A stretch of 6,319 nt of DNA from Devosia equisanguinis (GCA_945901835.1 CAMDMH010000200.1:1-6319); one strand, 5' to 3'; shown: positions 1 through 5,376, numbered from the stretch's first letter. Notes: generated from the sequence alone by a model not told the origin. Numbers and translations are program-made.

Positions 1-84
1 CCTGTGATCGATGCGGAATGGGAGCAGGTCGACGATCCCAAGCCCCCGAACAAACCGGTCGCCGACGACCGCAACCGTCGCTGA
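1..84 (+). CDS. 3' end of an upstream gene, possibly an FxsA-family membrane protein
   Basis: An open frame enters from the left edge and ends at TGA 82-84, giving 27 residues (PVIDAEWEQVDDPKPPNKPV, then ADDRNRR). The tail is hydrophilic, rich in acidic residues and proline, and looks like the disordered end of a protein whose body is outside the window. FxsA-family inner-membrane proteins commonly end in an acidic tail with a VI(D/E)(A/G)E-like motif, and in many Hyphomicrobiales fxsA lies next to secB, which is the next gene here. That neighbourhood is the main argument, because the visible residues carry no domain. A Tim44-like protein, also common near secB, is an alternative. That the frame is coding is fairly likely; the name is a guess. 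Confidence 0.45.
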   Translation, partial: PVIDAEWEQVDDPKPPNKPVADDRNRR

Positions 85-185
85 GCGCCGTTCGCCGTCA
101 CTGCCGCCGCATTGCCCCTGGCCCGTCAATCGTGATAGCCACCCGCCAGCTTCAAGACATCAACCATAGGAATCGGGGCGCACGA

Positions 186-674
186 ATGGCCGACAATCCA
201 GAAGGCAATGGACAGGATCCGCAGCTGCAGGTGCAGGCCCGCGTCGTCGCCCAGTACATCAAGGACTTTTCCTTCGAGAACCCGAGCATCGAGCGCCTTC
301 TGCAAGGTCCCGGCGACGACCCGAACCTGAAGGTCGAAGTCAACGTCAATGCCCGGCCGATGGCCGATAAGCTGTTCGAGAGTTCGATCCACTTTACCGC
401 CAAGGCCGAGAGCAAAGTCGGCGTCATCTACGAGGTCGAGTGCATCTATTCTGGCCTGTTCCACATCGAGAACATGCCGCCCCCGTCGCTTGAGCCGTTC
501 CTGCTGATCAACTGCCCGACGCTGATCTTCCCCTTCCTGCGGCGCCTTCTGGCCGACGTGACGCGCGAGGGCGGCTTCCCCCCGCTGCTACTCGATCCGA
601 TCGACTTCGCCCAGCTCTACATTCAGCGCCAGCAGCAGATGGCCCCGGGCAACGACAATCCCAAGATCGTCTGA
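186..674 (+). CDS. secB: Protein-export chaperone SecB
   Basis: SecB is a cytosolic homotetrameric chaperone that holds precursor proteins unfolded and passes them to SecA at the Sec translocon. The product is 162 residues, close to the 155 of E. coli SecB. Recognisable blocks are YIKDFSFENP (residues 24-33), the first family signature, and the C-terminal core at 109-145, with NCPTLIFPFLRR followed by GGFPPLLLDPIDFAQLY, almost invariant in SecB. The ATG at 186 is chosen because the family N-terminus begins about here; the open frame reaches back to 18, but that part resembles nothing in SecB. AGGA at 168-171 and a GGGGCG run at 175-180 are the only Shine-Dalgarno-like sequences. A weak promoter is conceivable in the 101-base gap (TTGCCC at 112-117), but read-through from the upstream gene is equally possible. 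The gene ends before a strong terminator and converges on rlmE. Confidence 0.95.
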   Translation: MADNPEGNGQDPQLQVQARVVAQYIKDFSFENPSIERLLQGPGDDPNLKVEVNVNARPMADKLFESSIHFTAKAESKVGVIYEVECIYSGLFHIENMPPPSLEPFLLINCPTLIFPFLRRLLADVTREGGFPPLLLDPIDFAQLYIQRQQQMAPGNDNPKIV

Positions 675-694
675 CCGAATAATCTCTTCATTGA

Positions 695-732
695 GGCGGG
701 CCGGCACGCGTTGCTGCCCGCCCTTCTTTTTC
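695..732 (+). terminator. Intrinsic terminator of secB
   Basis: A perfect 7-bp stem GGCGGGC (695-701) / GCCCGCC (716-722) encloses a 14-base loop and is followed at once by the T-rich run CTTCTTTTTC (723-732). It starts 21 bases after the secB stop codon. Hairpin plus U-tract on the plus strand is the classical Rho-independent form. On the minus strand the stem is not followed by a T-tract, so it should not serve rlmE well even though it lies just beyond that gene's stop. Confidence 0.85.
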
Positions 733-767
733 GGCCGACGGATGCCGCGACCGCTGCCGATCGAGGT

Positions 768-1514
768 CTACGCCTTGGCTTCGCCCTCGCGCCCCCGGAA
801 GCCAATCGCCAGCATGTAGAGTTCCGTGGACTCCTTCCTGCTTGCCGGCGGCTTCACATGCCGCACGACCTCGAAGTCGCGCTTGAGATCGGCCAGCAAC
901 TCCTTCTCGGTCCCCCCCTGGAACATCTTGCACAGGAACGCGCCGCCCGGCGCCAGAACTTCGCGCGCGAATTGCGCGGCAGTCTCGGCAAGACCCATGA
1001 TGCGCAGATGATCCGTGCCGGTATGCCCGGTCGTCGGAGCCGCCATATCCGACAGCACCACGTCCGCACCGCCATCGCGCAGGAGCGACTTGAGCTTGTC
1101 GGGCGCGCTGTCCTCGAGAAAATCGAGCATCAGGATCGTCGCCCCCGCGATGCTCCCCATCTCGAGATAGTCGATGCCGATGACCTGCCCACGCCCCTCG
1201 ATGGCCTTGACGCGATCGACCGCGACCTGCGTCCAGCCGCCGGGGGCTGCCCCCAGATCGATGACCCGGTGCCCGGGCTTCAGCAACTTGTAGCGGTCGT
1301 CGATCTCCGTCAGCTTGAAGGCTGCACGCGAGCGCATGCCGTCCCGCCTTGCTGCGGCGACATAAGGGTCGTTGAGCTGCCGTTCCAGCCAGCGCTGTTG
1401 CGATGGCGTGCGTTGGCGGCCGGTCTTCAGCTTGACGCGCATATTGCGCTCGCCGCCCCGCAAATTCGGAGAGCCGCCTTTGCTGCCTTTGCCTCCTGAT
1501 GGGGACTTTGCCAT
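768..1514 (-). CDS. rlmE: 23S rRNA (uridine-2'-O)-methyltransferase RlmE (FtsJ/RrmJ)
   Basis: RlmE methylates the 2'-hydroxyl of a uridine in the peptidyl-transferase A-loop of 23S rRNA (U2552 in E. coli numbering), a late step in 50S assembly, using S-adenosylmethionine. The protein has 248 residues. The SAM-binding motif is DLGAAPGGWTQ (86-96). The family K-D-K-E catalytic tetrad is present: K67 in SRAAFKL, D156 in SDMAAP, K196 in CKMFQG and E231 in ESTELYMLA. Spacings between the last three (40 and 35) equal those of E. coli (D124, K164, E199). The N-terminus carries about 29 more residues than E. coli, Gly/Ser/Lys-rich, a usual trait in alphaproteobacteria and probably RNA-contacting. ATG at 1512-1514 follows a GAAGG about 10 bases upstream. 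The gene starts 21 bases after the ppx stop, so the two are very likely one operon. Confidence 0.95.
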   Translation of the reverse strand: MAKSPSGGKGSKGGSPNLRGGERNMRVKLKTGRQRTPSQQRWLERQLNDPYVAAARRDGMRSRAAFKLTEIDDRYKLLKPGHRVIDLGAAPGGWTQVAVDRVKAIEGRGQVIGIDYLEMGSIAGATILMLDFLEDSAPDKLKSLLRDGGADVVLSDMAAPTTGHTGTDHLRIMGLAETAAQFAREVLAPGGAFLCKMFQGGTEKELLADLKRDFEVVRHVKPPASRKESTELYMLAIGFRGREGEAKA

Positions 1515-1535
1515 CCTGGGTCTGCCTTCGCTTCT

Positions 1536-2699
1536 TCAATTGCGCCGGCCGATGGTGCGGTCTTGGTAGTGACCGTCCGCGGCCATGAGAGTTGCAAGTA
1601 TTCCTTCGCGCAAGCCCCTGTCGGCCACACGCAGGCGTCGCGCCGGCCACATGCGCAACAGCGCCTCGAGGATCGCACAGCCCGCCAGCACGAGATCGGC
1701 GCGTTCCCGCCCGATGCAAGGTTCCGCGGCCCGTTGCTCGAATGTCCGGTTGAGCAGGCCCTGCGTCACCGCCCGCACGTCGGGGGTCGCGAGCCAGCAT
1801 CCGTCGACGCGGTTGCGATCATAGCGCGGCAACCCGAGCAAAATGCCGGCGATCGTCGTCACGGTGCCGGACGTACCCAGCAGATGCACACGCCCGCTCG
1901 CGATATGTTCGGACATCCGGTGCTCTGCCTCGAACGGTTCGATCAACCGCGTGACCGATGCGACCATCGCCTCGAAACTCTCGGGAGTGACGTTGCGGCC
2001 GTCGAACTTCTCCGCCATCGACACGACGCCGACCGGCAGCGACGTCCAAGCGGAAATGCACGTATGCGCATCCATGCGATCCGCGAGTGAGCGCCGCCAG
2101 TAGCCCTGCCGCCGGGCGAGATCGAGCCAGATCAACTCGGAAGATCCACCGCCGATGTCGAATACCATGGCATGATCGCATTCCAGGTCGATCAGCGATG
2201 CACATCCGCAGACGGCGAGCTTCGCCTCGTCCTCACGCGACAGGATCTCGATATCGAGCCCTAGCTCCTCGCGCACGCGATCGATGAACGCCGGCCCATT
2301 GCTCGCAATCCGGCATGCTTCAGTCGCGACGAGCTTGGCGCTGGAAACGCGCTGCCGGTTGATCTTCGTGCTGCACACGCGCAGCGCGTCCAGCGCACGC
2401 CCCATCGCAGCCTCGGAAAGAACCCCTGTCGCGGTGACGCCCTCGCCCAGCCGGACGATGCGCGAAAAAGCATCGATCACCTGGAAGCCGCGCCGCGTCG
2501 GCCGCGCGATCAGCAGCCGGCAATTGTTGGTGCCGAGATCCAGCGCCGCATACACGGAAGGATCGCCAGCTCGTGGCGAGCCCGCACTCGAACCTGAAAG
2601 TGGCCGCCCACGGCTGCCCGCACCGCTGTCATCCGATCCTTCGGATTGGACATCGGATGCTACGGGCCCGGGACGGCGATCGTCGTCACGCCCCTGCAA
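1536..2699 (-). CDS. ppx: Exopolyphosphatase / guanosine pentaphosphatase (Ppx/GppA family)
   Basis: Enzymes of this family release orthophosphate from inorganic polyphosphate and/or convert pppGpp to ppGpp, linking phosphate storage to the stringent response. The 387-residue product shows the actin-like ATPase-fold motifs: ALDLGTNNCRLLIA (52-65), RLGEGV (83-88), ATEACR (125-130), EILSREDEAKLA (151-162, the region of the family's catalytic glutamate), DIGGGSSELIW (181-191), LPVGVVSM (221-228), LLGTSGTVTT (273-282) and ADRGLREGIL (359-368). It holds only the two RNase-H-like domains; the C-terminal helical/HD-like domains of the roughly 513-residue E. coli Ppx are absent, as in short alphaproteobacterial versions. 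Residues 1-48 are a Ser/Gly/Asp-rich extension outside the fold. The start is TTG at 2697-2699, supported by GGAG seven bases upstream; a GTG at 2553-2555 would remove the extension but has no such site. Sequence alone cannot decide between polyphosphate and pppGpp as substrate. rlmE follows 21 bases downstream. Confidence 0.92.
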   Translation of the reverse strand: MQGRDDDRRPGPVASDVQSEGSDDSGAGSRGRPLSGSSAGSPRAGDPSVYAALDLGTNNCRLLIARPTRRGFQVIDAFSRIVRLGEGVTATGVLSEAAMGRALDALRVCSTKINRQRVSSAKLVATEACRIASNGPAFIDRVREELGLDIEILSREDEAKLAVCGCASLIDLECDHAMVFDIGGGSSELIWLDLARRQGYWRRSLADRMDAHTCISAWTSLPVGVVSMAEKFDGRNVTPESFEAMVASVTRLIEPFEAEHRMSEHIASGRVHLLGTSGTVTTIAGILLGLPRYDRNRVDGCWLATPDVRAVTQGLLNRTFEQRAAEPCIGRERADLVLAGCAILEALLRMWPARRLRVADRGLREGILATLMAADGHYQDRTIGRRN

Positions 2700-2706
2700 A
2701 GTATGT

Positions 2707-2710
2707 CTCC
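2707..2710 (-). promoter_or_regulatory. Shine-Dalgarno site that fixes the ppx TTG start
   Basis: On the minus strand GGAG (CTCC on the plus strand) is followed by seven bases and then TTG. An in-frame stop (TAG, 2730-2732) lies 30 bases further upstream and no ATG or GTG occurs between it and this TTG. The spacing is ideal, so the N-terminal Ser/Gly-rich extension is probably translated. Confidence 0.6.
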
Positions 2711-2754
2711 GGCGCCTGGCAATCTGCAGCTAGCGCGTTGGTTGTCTTGGACAC

Positions 2755-2782
2755 ACTCTATCAGGTCGCCTCACAGGGTAAA
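2755..2782 (-). promoter_or_regulatory. Candidate sigma-70 promoter for ppx-rlmE
   Basis: On the minus strand TTTACC (2777-2782) is separated by 16 bases from TAGAGT (2755-2760); each box matches four of six consensus bases. The start of transcription would lie near 2748, about 50 bases before the TTG start of ppx. The 118-base gap between ubiG and ppx is the only spacer on this side of the cluster large enough for a new promoter. The call rests on weak matches only. Confidence 0.35.
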
Positions 2783-2806
2783 GCTCTGCTTTTGTATCGG
2801 GAGCTT
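2781..2806 (-). other. Weak inverted repeat downstream of ubiG
   Basis: AAGCTC (2781-2786) and GAGCTT (2801-2806) form a 6-bp stem with a 14-base loop, starting 11 bases after the ubiG stop. On the minus strand the second arm runs into a short TTT only, so it would be at best an inefficient terminator. It overlaps the -35 box proposed for ppx. Confidence 0.3.
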
Positions 2807-2817
2807 CGGACCGGTCG

Positions 2818-3630
2818 TCAACGGACTGCCGCCGCCAGATAGTTGACGTCGATATCCGACGACAGAGACCAGCTGTCCCGCAGCGGGTTGTAGACCATCC
2901 CCTTCGCCTGCCCCATCCGCATGCCCGCCGCCGCAACGTGCCGCTCCAGTTCCGCCGGCGTGATGAAGCGATCCCACTGGTGCGTACCGACGGGCAACCA
3001 CCTCAGGACGTATTCCGCCCCCACGATCGCCAGCGCGAACGACTTCAGCGTCCGGTTGATCGTGGACAGCACTATGACCCCGTCGGGCTTCACGGCCGCT
3101 GCACAACTCTTGAGAAATGCCGCCACGTCAGGAACGTGCTCGACCACTTCCAGGCACACGACCGCATCGAATTTCTCGCCTGCCGCGACGAGGTCTTCGA
3201 TCGTGGCTGCCCGATAGTCGATATCGAGGCCCTGCGGCTCCGCGTGCGCGATCGCCGCTTTGATGTTGGCTTCCTTCGGCTCGATCCCCGTGACCTTGGC
3301 CCCCATCCGCGCAAGCGGCTCCGAGATCAGCCCGCCACCACAACCGATATCGAGAACGCTCAGGCCGGCCAGCGGCTTGATCCCGCGCCCATCGAGCTTG
3401 AAGTGCTCCTTCAGCCGGTCGCGCACGAATTCTAGTCGCACCGGCCCGATCTGATGCAGCGGCCGGAATTTACCCTTCGGGTCCCACCAATCGGCCGCGA
3501 GCGCCGCAAAGCGCTTCAACTCCGCTTCGTCGAGCGTCGGCCGTGTTCCACCATTCGAGGAACCGGTCCCCGAACCCGAGGAAACAGCATCGAAGCCGGG
3601 CTTCTTTGAAGTCGTGTCGCTTGTGACCAT
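2818..3630 (-). CDS. ubiG: Bifunctional ubiquinone O-methyltransferase UbiG
   Basis: UbiG carries out both SAM-dependent O-methylations of ubiquinone synthesis (2-polyprenyl-6-hydroxyphenol methylation and the final 3-demethylubiquinone step) at the inner face of the cytoplasmic membrane. The 270-residue product shows family landmarks: ELKRFAALAADWWDPKGKFR (38-57, with WWDP at 48-51), SAM motif I LDIGCGGG (93-100), the acidic E117 after strand 2, EVVEHV (161-166), STINRT (189-194), GTHQWDRFITP (215-225) and YNPL (247-250). Residues 1-31 form a Ser/Gly/Thr-rich leader not needed for the fold. The ATG at 3628-3630 is preferred although it lacks a clear Shine-Dalgarno; a TTG at 3664-3666 in the same frame has none either and coincides with a promoter-like TTGACA. 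In many alphaproteobacteria ubiG lies beside lysC; here it lies between an MBL hydrolase and ppx, a different arrangement. Confidence 0.93.
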   Translation of the reverse strand: MVTSDTTSKKPGFDAVSSGSGTGSSNGGTRPTLDEAELKRFAALAADWWDPKGKFRPLHQIGPVRLEFVRDRLKEHFKLDGRGIKPLAGLSVLDIGCGGGLISEPLARMGAKVTGIEPKEANIKAAIAHAEPQGLDIDYRAATIEDLVAAGEKFDAVVCLEVVEHVPDVAAFLKSCAAAVKPDGVIVLSTINRTLKSFALAIVGAEYVLRWLPVGTHQWDRFITPAELERHVAAAGMRMGQAKGMVYNPLRDSWSLSSDIDVNYLAAAVR

Positions 3631-3637
3631 GCACCAA

Positions 3638-3666
3638 GAGATCGGCAGACGATGCGCCGATGTCAA
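3638..3666 (-). promoter_or_regulatory. Candidate promoter for ubiG
   Basis: The minus strand carries a perfect TTGACA (TGTCAA at 3661-3666 on the plus strand) followed 17 bases later by a poor -10 match (GATCTC, 3638-3643). Transcription would begin only a few bases before the ubiG ATG at 3630, giving an almost leaderless message. That agrees with the absence of a Shine-Dalgarno there. The weak -10 box keeps confidence low. Confidence 0.3.
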
Positions 3667-3687
3667 TGCGGCGCGGGTGCAATGCCG

Positions 3688-3706
3688 CCCGCCCCGCCCG
3701 CAACCC
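3688..3706 (-). other. G-quadruplex-type motif between the MBL gene and ubiG
   Basis: The minus strand reads GGG, TTGC, GGG, C, GGGG, C, GGG, which meets the standard pattern of four runs of at least three G with loops of 1-7 bases. It begins five bases after the MBL stop codon and is on the same strand as the transcripts of both neighbours, so the RNA would contain it as well. Confidence 0.5.
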
Positions 3707-3711
3707 AGGTT

Positions 3712-4467
3712 TCACACGACCAGATTGAACACGGTCGTGGTCTCCATGTCGTCGCCGGTCCACGACTTAATCTTCGCCTCGATGTTTCCGACGTAGGTCG
3801 GCACCCCGTCCTTCAGCACCATCGGCCGGTCGTGCCCCGGCAGCACGATCGTCCCCGGCTTACGGCGCCAGTGGCCCCAGATCATCTCGACTGTCGCCGC
3901 GCTGATCTTCTTGTCGTAACTGGCGTCGGTGTCGCGCGAGACGAGTTCCGCCCGGTTCTTCGCGCTGTCGCCGGTGAAGATCAGGTCGTGCTCCGTCCCT
4001 TCCAGCACGAACACGAGGCAGCCCGGCGTGTGCCCCGGCGCAAGATGAGCCGTGAGCCCCGGCCACACGGCTTCGCCGTCCGCGACCTTGCGGCATGTCG
4101 GCCAAGTGTCGAGCTTTTCGACATAGAACTCCGGTACGGCATTCTCGCCCCACGGAAGCTTGCGCGCCCAGTCCATCTCGGCAGCGCCGATCACGATGCG
4201 GGCATCCTTGAACATCACCCAGTTGACCGAGTGGTCGTGATGGCAATGCGTGAGCACCAGATCCGTCACGTCCGACGGCTTCAGCCCGCGCTTGGCGAGC
4301 CGCTCTCTAATCAGGGGGCGATAGCCGAACGGCCCCGTATCGATCAGCGCCACGCGCCCCTTGCCGCGAATCAGCGCCAGCGTGCTCCAGCCGAGCCCCC
4401 CGTGGCAGATCGACTTGCCCGGATACCCCTGCACCACGATGTCGATGTCGTATTCGCCGATGCGCAT
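3712..4467 (-). CDS. Metallo-beta-lactamase-fold hydrolase, AHL-lactonase-like
   Basis: The 251-residue product is a cytosolic MBL-fold enzyme with a complete dinuclear metal site: HCHHDH (H74, H76, D78, H79), H146 in APGHTPG, the bridging D167 in FTGDSAKN and H212 in LPGHDRP; the strand-2 DTG is at 43-45. Total length and the spacing H146-D167-H212 (21 and 45) are close to those of AiiA-type N-acyl-homoserine lactonases (22 and 44 as I recall them). The tyrosine that follows the bridging aspartate by three residues in AiiA is replaced here (K170), so lactonase activity is not assured; other lactones, thioesters or esters are possible. There is no signal peptide, which argues against a beta-lactamase. 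The ATG at 4465-4467 is chosen because AAAGGA stands six bases upstream; the longer start at 4491 lies inside a palindromic repeat. The VOC gene upstream and ubiG downstream are on the same strand. Confidence 0.85.
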   Translation of the reverse strand: MRIGEYDIDIVVQGYPGKSICHGGLGWSTLALIRGKGRVALIDTGPFGYRPLIRERLAKRGLKPSDVTDLVLTHCHHDHSVNWVMFKDARIVIGAAEMDWARKLPWGENAVPEFYVEKLDTWPTCRKVADGEAVWPGLTAHLAPGHTPGCLVFVLEGTEHDLIFTGDSAKNRAELVSRDTDASYDKKISAATVEMIWGHWRRKPGTIVLPGHDRPMVLKDGVPTYVGNIEAKIKSWTGDDMETTTVFNLVV

Positions 4468-4473
4468 TTCAAA

Positions 4474-4479
4474 TCCTTT
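4474..4479 (-). promoter_or_regulatory. Shine-Dalgarno site that fixes the MBL start
   Basis: AAAGGA on the minus strand stands six bases before the ATG at 4467. The alternative ATG at 4491 is preceded only by CCGGG and belongs to a palindromic repeat, so eight residues are removed from the longest reading. Confidence 0.65.
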
Positions 4480-4483
4480 ATCT

Positions 4484-4560
4484 GTCGTCATCCCGGACGA
4501 CGAGCCGCGCTACAGCGGCGAGGAAGATCCGGGATCCAGCACGAGAAGTGCCGAAGGCAC
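4484..4560. repeat. REP-like palindromic intergenic element
   Basis: ATCCCGGA (4490-4497) and TCCGGGAT (4528-4535) form an 8-bp outer stem; within it GCCGC (4504-4508) and GCGGC (4515-4519) form an inner 5-bp stem with a 6-base loop. A second small hairpin, GTGCC-GAA-GGCAC, follows at 4548-4560. The CGTCATCCCGGA...GATCCGGGATCC layout is typical of the short palindromic repeats found in many copies between genes in Bradyrhizobium/Rhodopseudomonas-like genomes. It fills most of the 136-base gap between the VOC gene and the MBL gene and would fold in their common transcript, perhaps acting as an attenuator or mRNA stabiliser. No second copy lies in this window. Confidence 0.65.
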
Positions 4561-4603
4561 GAAATCATAGCCTGGAGTTCGATACAAACCTGAGTTCAAG
4601 CGA

Positions 4604-5074
4604 TCACTCCGCCGCATCCTTCGCGGCCGCAACCGGTATCGACTTGGTGTCCTGCTCCACCGTCGCCGCCCCCGGCCACTCCAGATGCGAGATGTCGAAC
4701 ACGACGTTGTCGGGTCCGCGGAACTTGATCTCCCAGTGCGCCGTCTTCGGCATGTCCTCAGGACGCGTGATGTTCGGCGCGCCATGCGCCTCGATGTGTT
4801 TCGTCCACGCCTCCGGATCATCCACAACGAAGCCGATATGATGCAACCCCTGGTAGTCGAGGCCGACGCCGGTCTGATCCTTGCCGAACTTCAGGATCGC
4901 GAGTGAAATGTGCCCGTCCGTCAGCACCACCGTCGACGGCCGCGGCGCATCTTCCACCACGCCTGGCGGCAAATTGAACCGCGCGACCTCGGTCAGACCC
5001 ATCGCCTGCTTGTAGAACTCCGCTGTCTTGGTCGGATTGTCGCTCGAAATGGCGATGTGCCGGATCTGGGCCAT
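4604..5074 (-). CDS. VOC-family protein (glyoxalase/bleomycin-resistance/dioxygenase fold)
   Basis: The 156-residue product has the paired beta-alpha-beta-beta-beta modules of the vicinal-oxygen-chelate fold. It opens with IRHIAISSDNPTKTAEFYKQ (4-23), followed by GLTEVARF (26-33) and DGHISLAILKF (53-63). The second module starts at GLHHIGFVVDD (76-86) and closes with GPDNVVFDISHLEW (120-133). Likely metal ligands by position are H6, H79 and D127, the last standing where many relatives have glutamate. Residues 134-156 are an Ala/Pro-rich tail. The family includes glyoxalase I, epimerases, extradiol dioxygenases and antibiotic-binding proteins; nothing seen here fixes the substrate. The ATG at 5072-5074 is preferred over the longer frame to 5137 because GGAGGAA stands six bases upstream and the domain begins four residues in. 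It is the first minus-strand gene of the cluster and is divergent from the MFS gene. Confidence 0.85.
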   Translation of the reverse strand: MAQIRHIAISSDNPTKTAEFYKQAMGLTEVARFNLPPGVVEDAPRPSTVVLTDGHISLAILKFGKDQTGVGLDYQGLHHIGFVVDDPEAWTKHIEAHGAPNITRPEDMPKTAHWEIKFRGPDNVVFDISHLEWPGAATVEQDTKSIPVAAAKDAAE

Positions 5075-5080
5075 GGCGTT

Positions 5081-5087
5081 TTCCTCC
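5081..5087 (-). promoter_or_regulatory. Strong Shine-Dalgarno site of the VOC gene
   Basis: GGAGGAA on the minus strand lies six bases before the ATG at 5074 and is the best ribosome-binding site in the window. It excludes the 21-residue longer reading that starts at 5137 and suggests efficient translation. Confidence 0.7.
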
Positions 5088-5108
5088 AGGAAGAAGTCGA
5101 TCCACGGC

Positions 5109-5137
5109 AGTGTCTCAGTCCGGTCACGACGCGTCAA
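5109..5137 (-). promoter_or_regulatory. Candidate promoter of the VOC gene
   Basis: The minus strand has TTGACG (5132-5137), 17 bases, then GACACT (5109-5114). The -35 box matches five of six consensus bases and the -10 box three of six. Transcription would start near 5102, leaving a leader of about 28 bases with the strong Shine-Dalgarno in it. The downstream copy of a 13-base direct repeat (5122-5134) lies within the spacer and touches the -35 box. Confidence 0.35.
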
Positions 5138-5191
5138 ACGCGCCGCTCCAACGCTGATTATCGCGATGCCGCTTCCCAGGTCACGACCCGT
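5122..5191. repeat. 13-base direct repeat upstream of the VOC gene
   Basis: GGTCACGACGCGT (5122-5134) recurs as GGTCACGACCCGT (5179-5191), one mismatch in 13, 57 bases apart. One copy overlaps the candidate VOC promoter; the other is at the far side of it. The arrangement would suit a regulator binding two sites, but it could be chance in GC-rich DNA. Confidence 0.45.
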
Positions 5192-5376
5192 TAGGCAAGT
5201 TTTGCGACGGGCGCATCGAAGGGGCGTGCGTGGATTCGGCTGCGGGTCAGATCAAATGCACAGATCAAGCTGCTTCGTCAGGTGCGGTCAGGTCCGGTCG
5301 GGTGCGTTCGATCGTCATCAGAAGGCGGAATCACGTTAGCCAGTGCCATGCCAGCTGCCGCCCCTTGCCCCGCCCC

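Noticed and set aside
18..185. N-terminal extension of SecB by 56 residues
   Set aside because: Overlaps the tail of the upstream gene in another frame and has no similarity to SecB; the ATG at 186 gives the normal length.
688..1800. Minus-strand open frame of 370 codons overlapping rlmE and ppx
   Set aside because: It is an alternative frame across two well-identified genes, extremely rich in Arg/Gly/Ala, with no motif.
1563..2090. Plus-strand frame of 175 codons antisense to ppx
   Set aside because: Antisense shadow with typical Arg/His-rich composition and no plausible start context.
4468..4491. Eight-residue longer MBL start at 4491
   Set aside because: Lies within a palindromic repeat and lacks a Shine-Dalgarno, while the ATG at 4467 has one at ideal distance.
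3652..4593. Plus-strand open frame of 313 codons antisense to the MBL gene
   Set aside because: His/Arg/Pro-rich antisense shadow of a gene whose metal ligands are all intact; no family resemblance.
5075..5137. Twenty-one-residue longer VOC start at 5137
   Set aside because: The strong GGAGGAA site points to 5074, and the predicted promoter overlaps the longer reading.
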